A DNA stretch of 64,000 nt, from assembly GCA_032207245.1 (NCBI GenBank), contig JAGEOH010000226.1:1-64000 (forward strand), in the 5' to 3' direction. A model generated the notes under the pieces. That model ran no database searches. It saw only the letters and a list, made by a program, of their open reading frames with translations, and was not told the origin of the DNA. This stretch comes from Pardosa pseudoannulata (lineage: Eukaryota > Arthropoda > Arachnida > Araneae > Lycosidae). Both the position numbers and the translations under genes were made by a program. Of this stretch, positions 49,033 to 57,240 are shown in pieces; position 1 is the first letter of the stretch; each line of letters opens with the position of its first letter.

Positions 49033-50471
49033 TGATTAAAATTTGGACTAGGCTTCGGGATCGAGTTGGATATGCACTTTTCTGTGTAGAGGCATTAGAC
49101 TCCACAGAAAGCTTCATGGGAATTCATGAGGTCCGTGCATTCACAATAAAATCTCATATTTTGGAAATGTTCATTCTTGTTGTATATAACTATTGTTTAG
49201 TGTTTAAAAAAATGCATTATTTTTTATGATTTTTAAGGCTTAATAGAAATACGCTCGTGGATTTTAAACGTGGAAAGAATCCAAATGAAAATCCTTTACT
49301 TATATAAATTCTTCGGCGATCCCAAACTAGTAAATTTTAAAAAATTCTGGAAAACACAAAATAAAAGCATTATATTTATATTTACAAACTAATGTAGACA
49401 TATTCCGTAAAATAACTTCCCCCAAAATATAAATTTCAAGCAACTACAAAAGTGTTAACTTCATAATGAATATATATAATTGTTATATTTTTACTATTAA
49501 TGCTAATTCACTCAGGACATTACCTTAGTTGTACAAATTTGTCAAATTAGTAAATGTTAATACTAAAATTGCATAATCATCCTTATAAATAAGGAGTATT
49601 TTTATATTAAATTTCTCCGTTTGTTGAATTGGGTATAAATTAAAAAGGTAAAAGCATAGATCTAGAAAGAAGGAATATTAAACTTTCTATTAGTGTAATA
49701 AAGAATTCTATTTGAGAGTTCCTTTTTACTGTATTTATTTATTCTCAGTTAATCTTCCGCAAAGTGTCGGATGTGAAACGAGAGAGGGAACTTGCTGAAC
49801 GTCGCAAGCACGAGCCTCTCCAGGAGTTATCCCAAGATCATCTTGTCCGCAAAATTTTCTCCAAGTTCAAGAGAAACGGATCCCACGAGAGTCGTAGCGA
49901 CGTGGAGAAGGGTCCATCCACGGATCCCTCGGAAAATCGAGCACAAACAGAATCAACCACTAAGTGGACTGTGACGCGAGATCCGGCTGATGACAAGGAG
50001 AATGCCCCTGCCGACAATGTACTTCAAATTCAAAAAGACGTCCAAAGAACTGGAAATCGATCATTCTCCAAATGGTCACGTGTCCTTTCCAAAGAGCCAA
50101 CCATTGAGGAAGAATGTCCTCCGAAATCGGAAGACGACCCATCAGCTGAATACCAGAAAATTCTTGCAAATCTCGTAGACTTGCGAGTTGATCTCAAGCT
50201 AGAGATGCAAAGACTGAATTCAAAAATATGCAGAGTGGATGAACAAATCGGACATTTGCTTCGCTTGGTAAGGCCCCGAAATGAAAAATCATCGACTCAT
50301 CCTGTACTAGTACTTAGAGCTCCAGAAATACAAAGGAGCAAATCTCTATCGCGTAGAGATTCTTTACCTAAACGTAGATCCAGAGACTCTTCTTCTGTCA
50401 GGACAATGCTCGAAAATGAAATACATGAGCAAGATAAGGATCTGTTTTCAGACACAGAAAAAAATAAGTAG
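15219..50471 (+). CDS. eag: Ether-a-go-go (EAG/Kv10) voltage-gated K+ channel, 5'-partial gene
   Basis: Join of 15219-15347, 18996-19120, 23758-24153, 25173-25605, 30401-30600, 44466-44718, 48477-48673 and 49749-50471. All introns are GT-AG and all phases agree, giving 818 residues plus a stop. The product is a plasma-membrane tetrameric K+ channel subunit that repolarises neurons and muscle. In fragment numbering: end of PAS/PAC 2-44; S1 about 117-137; S2 151-173; S3 193-212; Arg-rich S4 223-243; S5 248-274; pore with the SVGFGN filter 337-342; S6 352-376; C-linker to about 435; CNBHD to 578, ending in the YNL intrinsic-ligand motif; a basic amphipathic [11 protein letters not shown] segment 608-618, placed like an EAG calmodulin site; coiled coil 716-752. 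GFG rather than GYG in the filter and the overall identity mark EAG rather than ERG or ELK. The start codon and PAS core are upstream of the window. The tail after the coiled coil is only about 66 residues, much shorter than in the fly protein. Confidence 0.97.
15348..18995 (+). other. eag intron: AT-rich with SINE fragments
   Basis: 3.65 kb between the PAC and linker exons. It holds weak SINE pieces at about 16690-16790, 17165-17245 and 18083-18130, recognised by 'gtagccg', 'cgatggctg...gctaccggag' and 'agtaggttccgtctc'. A 129-codon open frame at 17658-18047 has no recognisable domain. Nothing else stands out. Confidence 0.8.
18996..19120 (+). CDS. eag: eag exon: PAS-to-S1 linker
   Basis: Acceptor ttcttacag and donor gtaagt bound a 125-bp exon, phase 1 to 0. 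It encodes [20 protein letters not shown], followed by a linker ending SQIAH. The basic [13 protein letters not shown] segment is conserved in EAG channels. The linker is longer than in the fly protein by a few residues (SVLVQQFSM). Confidence 0.95.
19121..20029 (+). other. eag intron, left part, nothing recognised
   Basis: AT-rich intronic DNA between the linker exon and the Tc1-like relic. No features are seen. Confidence 0.7.
20030..21055 (-). mobile_element. Tc1-like transposon relic inside an eag intron
   Basis: The right end reads ttttgcacaccagtg followed by TA (21056-21057), a Tc1-type terminal end. On the minus strand the pieces [20 protein letters not shown] and DLNPIEHV mark the second and third catalytic regions of a DD34E transposase. 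Helix-turn-helix remnants lie near 20880. Frames shift several times, and no inverted partner of the right end is found near 20000, so the left end is lost or decayed. Confidence 0.82.
21058..23757 (+). other. eag intron, right part
   Basis: AT-rich intronic DNA with a (TA)n tract at 22861-22926. No gene is seen. Confidence 0.7.
22861..22926. repeat. (TA)n microsatellite
   Basis: An uninterrupted TA run of about 33 units inside an eag intron. Confidence 0.97.
23758..24153 (+). CDS. eag: eag exon: S1-S3 of the voltage sensor
   Basis: Acceptor ctgtttcag and donor gtaagt; 396 bp, phase 0 to 0. It begins with an internal Met ([20 protein letters not shown]) and covers S1, S2 ([14 protein letters not shown]) and S3 ([19 protein letters not shown]). 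The acidic residues of S2 and S3 that pair with the S4 arginines are present (D in DSIVD and FIDIV, D in IIDLL). The ATG at 23758 follows the acceptor directly, so it should not be taken as the gene start. Confidence 0.98.
24154..25172 (+). other. eag intron between S3 and S4 exons
   Basis: 1.02 kb, no mobile element seen. A 186-codon minus-strand frame at 24855-25415 is the shadow of the next exon plus intron. Confidence 0.85.
25173..25605 (+). CDS. eag: eag exon: S4, S5, pore and selectivity filter
   Basis: 433 bp, phase 0 to 1; acceptor tcccggtag, donor gtgagt. It starts [20 protein letters not shown], so S4 carries the regular arginine ladder. S5 contains AHWLAC. The S5-pore loop has two N-glycosylation sequons (NVT and NFS, fragment residues 293-302). 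The pore helix [17 protein letters not shown] gives the EAG-type filter, and S6 begins before the donor. The acceptor tract is not pyrimidine-rich, but the reading frame admits only this site. Confidence 0.97.
25606..30400 (+). other. eag intron between S5-pore and S6 exons
   Basis: 4.8 kb of AT-rich DNA without a recognised gene or transposon. A short stretch at about 28145-28265 repeats 'ggcaattttg'- and 'gacat'-like words several times as an imperfect short tandem repeat. Confidence 0.7.
30401..30600 (+). CDS. eag: eag exon: end of S6 and C-linker
   Basis: Acceptor ttcttttccag; 200 bp, phase 1 to 0. It encodes [18 protein letters not shown] (inner S6 gate) and the C-linker helices with [15 protein letters not shown]. 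The donor is GTATGA, weaker than the gtaagt used elsewhere in the gene, yet the next exon joins exactly in frame (DTSK then VLSYCPKD). Confidence 0.96.
31715..31875 (+). mobile_element. tRNA-derived SINE
   Basis: B box GGTTCGAATCC at 31759-31769, then 'cccactgctggcatgaatg', 'gtagccgttgagggtc', 'agcagtaggt' and 'attagcccttgtgtg' in the same order as the intact copy at 6905. The A box is decayed and the tail is short (ccaaatcaaact). Confidence 0.85.
33275..33770 (-). pseudogene. Non-LTR ORF2: RNase H domain and C-terminus
   Basis: Minus-strand translation contains the segment [20 protein letters not shown] and, after one stop, the motif [20 protein letters not shown], the H..G..GNE.AD signature of the RNase H fold found in non-LTR ORF2 proteins. 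The C-terminal tail continues to a stop at 33275. The domain shows that the element belongs to a clade with an RNase H (I or its relatives) rather than Jockey. Confidence 0.8.
33771..35210 (-). pseudogene. Non-LTR ORF2: reverse transcriptase domain
   Basis: Minus-strand pieces include [20 protein letters not shown] (the YRPI.LL...K..E fingers motif) and [20 protein letters not shown], which is QxGFR-like. [10 protein letters not shown] follows, with YADD encoded by rc of 34569-34580 as the catalytic palm motif. Frameshifts break the domain into several open frames. The D of motif A lies in '[11 protein letters not shown]'. Confidence 0.85.
35770..36600 (-). pseudogene. Non-LTR ORF2: apurinic-type endonuclease domain
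   Basis: On the minus strand [13 protein letters not shown] (like the GDFN(A/T)H..WG motif) is followed by [18 protein letters not shown], then '[19 protein letters not shown]' and [10 protein letters not shown], the SDH-type C-terminal motif of APE endonucleases. The order and spacing fit a LINE endonuclease upstream of the RT. The N-terminal half is more decayed. Confidence 0.7.
36700..37133 (-). pseudogene. Non-LTR ORF1, zinc-knuckle part
   Basis: Minus-strand translation includes [20 protein letters not shown] and then YNC, a CCHC-type nucleic-acid-binding knuckle with one extra residue between the second C and the H. A strand [20 protein letters not shown] lies upstream. One frameshift near 37108 separates it from the part that meets the hAT-like insertion. 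Confidence 0.7.
38630..38788 (+). mobile_element. tRNA-derived SINE nested in the hAT-like element
   Basis: A tRNA-like head (agctgaatagataggacg), B box GGGTTCGAATCCC and the family body ('ttcgtagccgttcagaatcg', 'aagtagtaaattccg', 'ctctagcgctctcagacc', 'accaaacta'). No clear target duplication was found, so its age is uncertain. Confidence 0.8.
38821..38863. repeat. GC-rich perfect hairpin
   Basis: CTGAGCCAGGGGG at 38824-38836 pairs exactly with CCCCCTGGCTCAG at 38848-38860. Flanking bases extend the stem to about 17 bp with one G-T pair, around a 9-base loop (acaattcga). An additional 'ccaggggg' direct repeat lies just upstream (38811-38818). The block is GC-rich in an AT-rich setting. The right arm with the loop resembles a B-box and T-stem (ttcgaaccccctgg), so it may derive from a tRNA gene or SINE head. 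Confidence 0.85.
40219..41135 (-). pseudogene. Non-LTR ORF1, N-terminal coiled-coil part
   Basis: The minus strand has a long frame with one TGA near 40780. It encodes acidic and lysine-rich helices such as [20 protein letters not shown] and [20 protein letters not shown], and ends toward the insertion with [19 protein letters not shown]. Across the insertion (deleting 37134-40218 and one copy of the flanking GAAGGA) this frame continues without a stop, which shows the two ORF1 parts were once joined. Confidence 0.7.
41461..42869 (+). other. Intronic DNA between the LINE and the Tc1 element
   Basis: AT-rich, no gene or repeat family recognised. Confidence 0.6.
42872..44376 (+). mobile_element. 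Near-intact Tc1/mariner element
   Basis: A 1505-bp element between TA duplications (42870-42871 and 44377-44378). Terminal inverted repeats begin cactcatgtccataaa at the left and end with tttatggacatgagtg at the right, matching over about 28 bp with one or two mismatches. It contains one DD34E transposase frame in the + sense. It lies in an eag intron, ending 89 bp before the exon at 44466. Confidence 0.97.
43122..44150 (+). pseudogene. Tc1-family DD34E transposase with one in-frame stop
   Basis: 342 codons from [20 protein letters not shown] to the stop after SSGRHTPY, uninterrupted except for a TAA at 43683-43685. The N-terminal half holds two helix-turn-helix DNA-binding units ([13 protein letters not shown] and [13 protein letters not shown]) with a GRPR-type basic linker (TGRPRVTT). 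The catalytic residues are all present: D in MFSDESRF, D in [10 protein letters not shown] in [10 protein letters not shown], with 34 residues between the last two. The protein would cut and paste the element at TA sites. The start at 43122 is chosen because it opens the conserved N-terminus. The single stop makes this copy non-autonomous unless read through. Confidence 0.93.
44466..44718 (+). CDS. eag: eag exon: C-linker end and first half of the CNBHD
   Basis: Acceptor tttctttctctag, donor gtaaga; 253 bp, phase 0 to 1. It encodes [20 protein letters not shown] and the CNBHD beta-roll, including [19 protein letters not shown] and DDEVVAILG. The right end of a Tc1 transposon lies 89 bp upstream, so the branch point must sit within that short interval or inside the transposon end. 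Confidence 0.97.
44719..48476 (+). other. eag intron within the CNBHD
   Basis: 3.76 kb of AT-rich DNA. About 44780-44910 is an (AATAA)n-like simple stretch. A short palindromic TATAC/TGTAT run lies near 46286-46322. No mobile element was recognised. Confidence 0.75.
48477..48673 (+). CDS. eag: eag exon: second half of the CNBHD
   Basis: Acceptor gaattag, donor gtaaga; 197 bp, phase 1 to 0. It encodes [12 protein letters not shown], then [20 protein letters not shown] and ends [11 protein letters not shown]. The YNL tripeptide is the intrinsic ligand that fills the nucleotide pocket in KCNH channels. The acceptor lacks a strong pyrimidine tract, but the frame and protein match are unambiguous. 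Confidence 0.97.
48674..49748 (+). other. eag last intron
   Basis: 1.08 kb with a T27 tract at 49004-49030. The tract may be the tail of a minus-strand retroposed sequence, but no source could be named. Confidence 0.8.
49004..49030. repeat. Poly(T) tract
   Basis: 27 consecutive T in the last eag intron. Confidence 0.95.
49749..50471 (+). CDS. eag: eag terminal exon: cytoplasmic C-terminus
   Basis: Acceptor ttattctcag; 240 codons and a TAG stop (50469-50471). It encodes [20 protein letters not shown], the [13 protein letters not shown] basic segment, a hydrophilic acidic/Ser-rich linker, a coiled coil ([19 protein letters not shown] and following, equivalent to the tetramerising coiled coil) and a basic Ser/Arg-rich tail with [20 protein letters not shown], rich in possible phosphorylation sites. 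The distal tail is less conserved than the rest, so its exact end relies on the open frame. Confidence 0.95.
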   Translation, partial: LIFRKVSDVKRERELAERRKHEPLQELSQDHLVRKIFSKFKRNGSHESRSDVEKGPSTDPSENRAQTESTTKWTVTRDPADDKENAPADNVLQIQKDVQRTGNRSFSKWSRVLSKEPTIEEECPPKSEDDPSAEYQKILANLVDLRVDLKLEMQRLNSKICRVDEQIGHLLRLVRPRNEKSSTHPVLVLRAPEIQRSKSLSRRDSLPKRRSRDSSSVRTMLENEIHEQDKDLFSDTEKNK

Positions 50472-50472
50472 C

Positions 50473-50478
50473 AATAAA
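50473..50478 (+). terminator. Candidate eag polyadenylation signal AATAAA
   Basis: AATAAA starts one base after the TAG stop (50469-50471). If used, the 3' UTR would be only about 15-30 nt. Another AATAAA occurs at 50862-50867 and more lie downstream, so the true cleavage site cannot be fixed from sequence. Confidence 0.35.
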
Positions 50479-52104
50479 ACGAAATATACTATATTTTAGT
50501 TACCCACCATTCCACAATTTGATATTTTTTTGAATTGAACCTGCTAATGAGCTCAGTCTTCCGGTTCCGAAGTTCCTCCTTTCACTTCGGCTTTTAGAGA
50601 CATCCACAGTCCTTTCTTCGGCATTATTTTCTGAATTATTGTCTATACTACGACAATAACATCGAAATAGGAAACAAATCTAATCATAACAACTGCATTC
50701 TTAAATCGAGAATCGGGAAGAAGGACTAATATATAGAATGCGCAAATCAAAAGAAACCCCAAACATAATGTCGTATGTTTACATTTTTTTCAGCTGGTGT
50801 TGAATGGAGTTGGAATTTGTACGGTGCTAGAAACTTAGATAATTCATCGGGGGCCTTTAGAAATAAATAAGCAATCATTTAGCTGTAGCAGTAGCTTACT
50901 TGCTAAATTGCTGACAGAATAAGGCAACAAATTATGTGATATCTTACGTAAGTAAATGGATCCATTGCTTACAGAAAATGTAAACGTATGATCCAAACAG
51001 CTATTTAAAATTCCGTTCATTCCCATTTCGAAGTTGATTTGAATCCATGAATGTCTTAAAAGCTACGAATTTTCTATCTTTTCTTTATAGTCATTTCATT
51101 TGAAAATGTACAGTTAATTTCTCTTTATTATTAAGACGTCAATGCTTGCTTGACGTTAATTTCTACGTAATGATATCATTTTTTCTTGATAAAACATTAG
51201 TGAACGTTTTAGCTAGACAGAAAACACAGATAAATAGGAAATTGGATTATTTATATGAATGTATGCTTTAAAAAAAGTTGAAACATTTACATTGTTGAGG
51301 ATAAGTGTCCTTTATTATAGAATTCGTCTTCATTCTAGTGCTGTTAGCAAAAAAGTAAATGTAAAAAGATAAACAATTTGGGTGTTCATAAATTTTCACT
51401 TGCAGAATCTATTTTAAGGCAAACATTTCATAAATTTTTACCGTGATTGTATAAAACTTTTGTATACTTTCTTGATAAAATGCATTACTACACATATAAT
51501 GATAGTTGATGATTATTATACAAAAAATCAAAAGAGGGTTCAATTCCAGTTTTTTGTAGCAATCAAGTTTATAAAATTCTGCTGTGAAAAGATTTCTATT
51601 CAAAAATGCTTCTTCAAAATGATTTATCCTTTTTGAGAGACAACTGAAGCCTCATTGTTAGCAAAAACAAATGTCTTGCATCCTGGTTATTCCAAAGAGC
51701 AATAATTGTTTTTTATTAATGTCTACAAGGCGTTTGTTGTGCTCATTTAGATGTTTCACTATCGTATATCGTAGTTGAAGTAATGCCACCTACTAGAATA
51801 TAGAAATCATTTTTGGGGATCTTTTCCATAAAAAAATGATTGGTTTTGCAGAGCTTCCAATGTTATTTTTAATAAAGGACCAACGTGGTAAACTCTCCTA
51901 CCCAACACATAGCAAGCACTATTTTCAACTTTTCTGCGTATTTTTATTAATGATGGGGAAATGGAAATAAACGTTTGAATTTCCTGTGATAGAGTGAATA
52001 TAATATTCAGAGTGTACGCTAAGTAGCTTGAAGGTAAAAAAAAATATGAAGGAAAAGTTATTTTTGTTTAATCAGTGGAAGGAAGTAGAGGATCCATTGC
52101 AATT

Positions 52105-52165
52105 GTATGTGCGGGTGCAAGTGCAATTCGAACTGCGAGTGCAAGCGCACGTACAAGTGCAAATC
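52105..52165 (+). repeat. Short GTGCAA-type minisatellite
   Basis: The words gtgcgg, gtgcaa, ctgcga, gtgcaagc, gtacaa and gtgcaa follow each other at 6-bp steps for about 60 bp. Confidence 0.6.
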
Positions 52166-53690
52166 AGATTGGGTAGAATTGTAGACCAATTACTTAGTTT
52201 TGCAATCTTATTCTATATAAAACATACTTCTTAGTAGAAATGGTTTCGTTTTAAAATACAATAATTTGAGCTCCTGCAGGATAGAATTTCGAAAATGAAT
52301 ATAAAGCACTTATTTCTGTTTTCACTTGATATGAAATTAGTCGCAACATTAGTGTGCACGTTATCATATTCTAATATGTCAGCTTTAAAGATCCAGGTCC
52401 CTTTGGTATTGCTCATTTGAATTTGCAATGTGTAATTTCCTTTTCTCGAACGACAACAAATACTTTTATGTATCATTGGAGATAGTGGAGACTTTTCAAG
52501 TGCCTTAATATTATTGCCTTATCCACTTTTGCAGAGTCCAATGAATGCTTTCTTCCCAAACTAATATATGATATTAGGAAAAGGATTTTAGATGTCATAA
52601 AAGAAATGTTTCATATCCTCTTGAATGGCTAAATTTGGGATCCCTTGAATTTTCCAAAAGGATTGGTCTTTGGGGTTGTGTGAAAATCAAATTAAAAATG
52701 GGCCCTCGCCATTATAATATTCTAAAATGCTTCGAAATAGACGATTGCAAAAGAAATTATCATATCCGTTCTTTTTAATAATGTTCTGGAATGTAGTAAC
52801 CGTACAGAAAAGTGTTTTGGCATAATTTTCAAATCTTGGTTTAATTGACTTGTATGGAAATCCATAGCTTTGTTACAGTGTCTAAAAGAACCGTTTAGAA
52901 TTGAAGCTTTCGGCCCTTCTGCCACCATACTAAAAATTTCTATGTAATAAATATTAGTACTATTTTAATCTCTGTTTACATCTTGATTGTGTCATTTGCC
53001 AGGACTTCCTAAAAGGACATTGTTTCTATTTTACAAGGGGGTTCCTCTAACACTTTTAAAGTGCACAGTATTTGACTCTATGCGTTTGAAAAAATTCATG
53101 GTTAAGATTCAATTTCGGGTTTTTAACTGTCAATTTAATTCTATTTAACTTTCAGATTATTTAGGTTCTTAATATTCTTAGTTACAAGATCTTTTGATAA
53201 AATTTCTATCTCACTAAAAAACTATTTTGCATACATTTCTACTTTTGGAAATACAAATATGCGGACCATGAACGTATCTTAATGTTGATGATTGCTGTAC
53301 GAATTTCGCAAGAGTTTAGAAGCTCTAATTATCCTCAGAAAACGTATGTAGTTCCAAAGATCGCGTTTTTGAAAACTGCCATAAATTCCAAATGTACACA
53401 TTATGCAGTTTAGGAAATTATAATCTTACTCTTAAGGTTCTTTCATCTAAACTAAACCTACTTGCATTTGTTACCAAAATAAGCTATTGAATATTTCTAT
53501 TCCAAATACGTATAAAATTGAGTATAAAAATTCTGCTGCTCTTTCGACAGAATTCCTTCTTTGTATTTTTATTAGAATTGTAAAGAGTTGTATCAAATGT
53601 TTTCAATATTCTCTGACTAGAAGCTGCTCACCCTACTCCTTCTCGGTCCATACCCAATCTTTCAAAAGTAGATCGGAGGAAGCTAAAAAT

Positions 53691-53691
<1 letters not shown>

Positions 53692-53719
<28 letters not shown>
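53692..53719. repeat. Poly(T) tract
   Basis: 28 consecutive T. The DNA after it (atggattgaatatttcc) shares a motif with 6046-6070, hinting at a dispersed repeat. Confidence 0.95.
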
Positions 53720-53724
<5 letters not shown>

Positions 53725-54764
53725 GAATGTAGAAATCCAACGATGGATTGAATATTTCCTTTCACTTATTTACCGATCACTTCTTGGTGACTTTTAAAGG
53801 ACAATAATTAGGGAATGTCATAGCTTCAGTGCCTCAAAACTAATTTTAATCTCTGCTGCTTTTATAAGTCATTAATATTCTCTTCTAATATATTGAGTAA
53901 TTTTATCACAAAGTTCTTAATTTCATATTTTCCCTTGCCTTGCTGATTTACCTTCTTCTGACCTTATGTATAATATTGAAAGTTACTAATAATATATTTT
54001 TTCCACATCTTAGAATAACACAGTTGTAAATTTCTCATGTCATTTCCACAGATATTTTTTGTGTGTGACTTTGTAAACATGTATGCAAAATTTCCACCTG
54101 ACTTTTGTGCTTTGGATAATAATTTCAATTAACATTTTCTTTAAGAACAGCTCCAATAAACTTTTTGATTTAAACTGTGTGATATTTATTTACAGATGTT
54201 CTTTAATTGTCCCATTCCTCAATTTCCCCAGTAAGGAAAAATATACTGAATATGAATGGTTTGTCCCCCAGGGTTTTTAGGTTTATGTCTGTCATGTCAA
54301 AGTTGTGTTATCTGTTATTGCAATTAAATTAGGTAACAATTACATATTTTTATTATTAATTACTAACTATTCAAGCATTTTCGAGTATTTCTTACTATGA
54401 ACAATTTACTATGTAATTAAATTATTTTATTACTAATTAACTACAATTTGTTAACTATATACTAGAGACAAATCAGCATTTTAGAGCAAGTATTTTTTAT
54501 CAGCGTAGGGTATAGAAAATTGCTCGATTTTAAAGTTTTTTTAATTTTCATGTTCACGTATGATTTTGTTTTTAATATGAAAATATACTATATTTCCTAT
54601 TCATTTCCAAATCTTATTTAATTGATTTTGCATAATTAAGCAATCCTGTAACATGGTGAAATGAATGATTTTGCTAATTGGGAAGTATTTAAAAATAACA
54701 TACCCCTTCTGAGTTTGTTCCCAAATTCAGCTTTCACCGAACGAGTTTTTTCAAACTTTGGGCG

Positions 54765-54875
54765 TTAAAAAATATTAAGAATTCTGCCACAGTCAAGGAA
54801 AAGTAAAAAAATTCTTTATTTCGCTAACCGCTGCTCTGTTGAGTCGGACAGCATCACTTCATTTCATTCTCAACA
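54765..54875 (-). repeat. BEL/Pao 3' LTR (left copy)
   Basis: About 111 bp. It shares 'aagaattct.cca.agtcaagg' and the end 'cattctcaaca' with the right copy. On the minus strand it begins TGTTGAGAATG, the usual TG start. An AATAAAG signal lies on the minus strand within it. Confidence 0.8.
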
Positions 54876-54888
54876 CATCCCCCACCAC
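54876..54888 (-). promoter_or_regulatory. Polypurine tract of the BEL/Pao element
   Basis: On the minus strand GTGGTGGGGGATG ends exactly where the 3' LTR starts (TGTTGAG). This is the plus-strand DNA priming site. Confidence 0.75.
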
Positions 54889-55428
54889 GAACTAAGGGAA
54901 AAAAGTATATATTATCAATCCTTAAATAACTTCAAAATAAAGACAAGCTATCCCATTACACGTTAATAAATTCTTACATCAGGATTCAAGAAATTTCAGT
55001 CTGAAAAATACAATTCGATAGTTAAAAGGTAATTAAATTAAAGTGACCTTAATCAAAAATAAAACAAAATGCAATGCTCTAGAAATAGAGGCTATTCTAG
55101 TATACTGATATTCTATACTTAATGTAAACCAATTAATGCAAACATAATAAAGTTTAAATTTCAGATCTAAAACTAGAATATAAAGTACAACAATAAATTA
55201 AAGAAATAGTCCAAATACATTGCAGTATTACCTGCCTAAAAAATTACTTCAAACAATTTTAACTACATTATTAAAGCAATTTTAAATGAAAAAATATATA
55301 TGTAACTTAAGAGAATATAAAATTTCCATTCAGTTCTGGAGTTCCAAATTGTTCAACAATTGTACAGGTCTTTTGATAACTGATTTTACTTTGCAAGCCC
55401 TCACCTTGCCGTCTCTTCCAGGAAATAA

Positions 55429-55914
55429 TTAAAGAATTCGCTCCAGTTTCCAAAAATTTCGGGGAAGATAACCATCTTTGATCAAAACAATATCATTAAC
55501 TTTAAACAGAGGAATATTGGTTTTATTCAAACTCGTATGAGCTGATCTCAAATTTAATAGGTATTCATTTCTCCACCTATTCCAAAAGGATCTCATTAAT
55601 TTCTCCCTATCGTTAAATGCCCTTATCAAGTTTTTCCTGGAAAAAGGATTCGAATGAAGGTGAAGTCTTACTGAAGGAAGTGCTGTTCTTTACCCTAAAA
55701 GAAAATGTGCTGGAGTTAAGGCATTCGGTTCTTCACTATCACTTCTAACATAAGTAACCATTCCTTCAATTCCAACGAGAACAGTTTGTAATTGGTCCAC
55801 TTTAAGGGAGGACCTTTCCAGAGTCTTTCGCAAAGCAACTTCCACAGTTTTTACCATACGTTCGTAAAACCCGCCGCACCACGATATATTTCCATTTAAT
55901 ACTGTTAGATACAC
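55429..55914 (-). pseudogene. BEL/Pao integrase: third catalytic region and C-terminus
   Basis: The minus strand gives WCGGFYERMVKTVEVALRK, holding the glutamate of the DDE triad. Then comes ALTPAHFLLG, and in a second frame a DREKLMRSFWNRW segment and a LFKVNDIVLIKDG strand typical of the integrase C-terminal domain. The frame breaks between the two pieces. Confidence 0.85.
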
Positions 55915-55964
55915 AGTAATTCTTCTGTACTATTAACAATTGATCCGAGTTGTTTCAGTTCTAG

Positions 55965-56412
55965 TTAAGAATGTTTGAAGGTACGTGCATTATCAGATAT
56001 CACCACTGAAGGCAAGCCTCGCCTAGTCACGAAGCGCCTGAAAAGAAAAGCATTCGTGGATAAATCACCAACTAGTTCAATATGGATACTTGTTGTTCTT
56101 GCACATGTTATCAAAAGAATATACTGCTTGTTATCCACATCTTTTGCAAACAATGGGGCAGCAAAATCAACGCCAATTGTTGAAAATGGAGCTGCAAATT
56201 CAGCTAGTAGTAGAGCAATTACCTGGTCTCCAGGAGTAGAATTGAGTTTTTTTACGAATGACACATTTTCGTAGAAGTGAATCCAGTATATCTCTTGAAG
56301 TTGAACTAATGTGTGGATATATTCTTTCGTGGGAATTCAATATTGATAAGTCAGTGAGTTTAGATCTGGAAGTAAGTATAAGATGTTTTTCATCCTTTCT
56401 GTAGATAACCAT
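55965..56412 (-). pseudogene. BEL/Pao integrase: N-terminal zinc region and first two catalytic aspartates
   Basis: The minus strand shows a decayed zinc-binding region (LDSLLRKCVIRKKTQ), then after a frameshift a core strand with D in STIGVDFAAPLF, the HIELVGDLSTNAFL segment and D in VVISDNARTF. Together with the next entry toward the left this gives D, D, E in the right order. Confidence 0.85.
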
Positions 56413-57009
56413 TCAGATCTAAACACACTTGCTTGCGCGTGGCTTGACACGCGCTGTCTAGAAAGGGATTTAAACACAGCAACTTAGAATCTTTTGGAAG
56501 AGGATTTCCAATTTCCTTATGGAAAACTTTATTTTGAACAACGTTGACTCAAATTTGTTCAGCGTTATTTACCTCGTAAGATGTAAGGGGACCTTTAAGA
56601 GCATCCAAATAACGTAGAACCCAAGCAGTCACTCTTAATAGCCTTTCAAAGCTATTGAATCTTTCGGGACCGATAGATTTCTCATAAACAACTGCGGTGT
56701 TAACTATAACTTTTGAATTATATTCCAATTGAATTTCCTTGTAGACTGGATCTAGATTTAATTGCCTTACTATATGCCAATTGTCTTCTGATTCAGCTAG
56801 CCACTCAGGGCTATGTCACCCTTTTTTCGAGTTTATTAAATCTTTTGCTTGCTAATCCCCTAGTTAACAAATTCGCTGGGTTTTGCTTTCAAGCACTGGG
56901 GTCCGTGATTTCCTGAATTTCAGCGACTCTGTTGGAAACAAATTGCTTCCATTTGGATGGTGTGCCCTTTATATAGTGGAACAGTACTTTCAATAAATTT
57001 AAACATTTC

Positions 57010-57240
57010 TTAGAGATGTTTAGCCGCAATTACTGCATTCATCGATTCCAATCTAGGTAGTGTAAGCCTTTTAAGTGGCGCTACCCTAGCTTTAGAAGTA
57101 ACACAACTTGTGTCAAAAGTGTCCTGGGATGTTTTATATCTGAAATATGCCACGGCTCCAAAGGATTTCAATGAAGCATCTGCGAATACATGCAACTGTA
57201 TATTTTCGCCACTTAAAACATTGGGAAGGTAATATCGCGG
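57010..57240 (-). pseudogene. BEL/Pao RNase H region
   Basis: The minus strand reads MHVFADASLKSFGAVAYF with the first catalytic aspartate, then SKARVAPLKRLTLPRLES, a signature of BEL/Pao polyproteins between RT and integrase. Confidence 0.85.

Larger units (their letters stand above)
50479..54764. other. Downstream flank of eag, no gene recognised
   Basis: 4.3 kb of AT-rich DNA, probably holding the eag 3' UTR in its first part. A small GTGCAA-rich stretch lies at 52105-52165 and a T28 tract at 53692-53719. Open frames are short and unlike known proteins. Confidence 0.6.
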
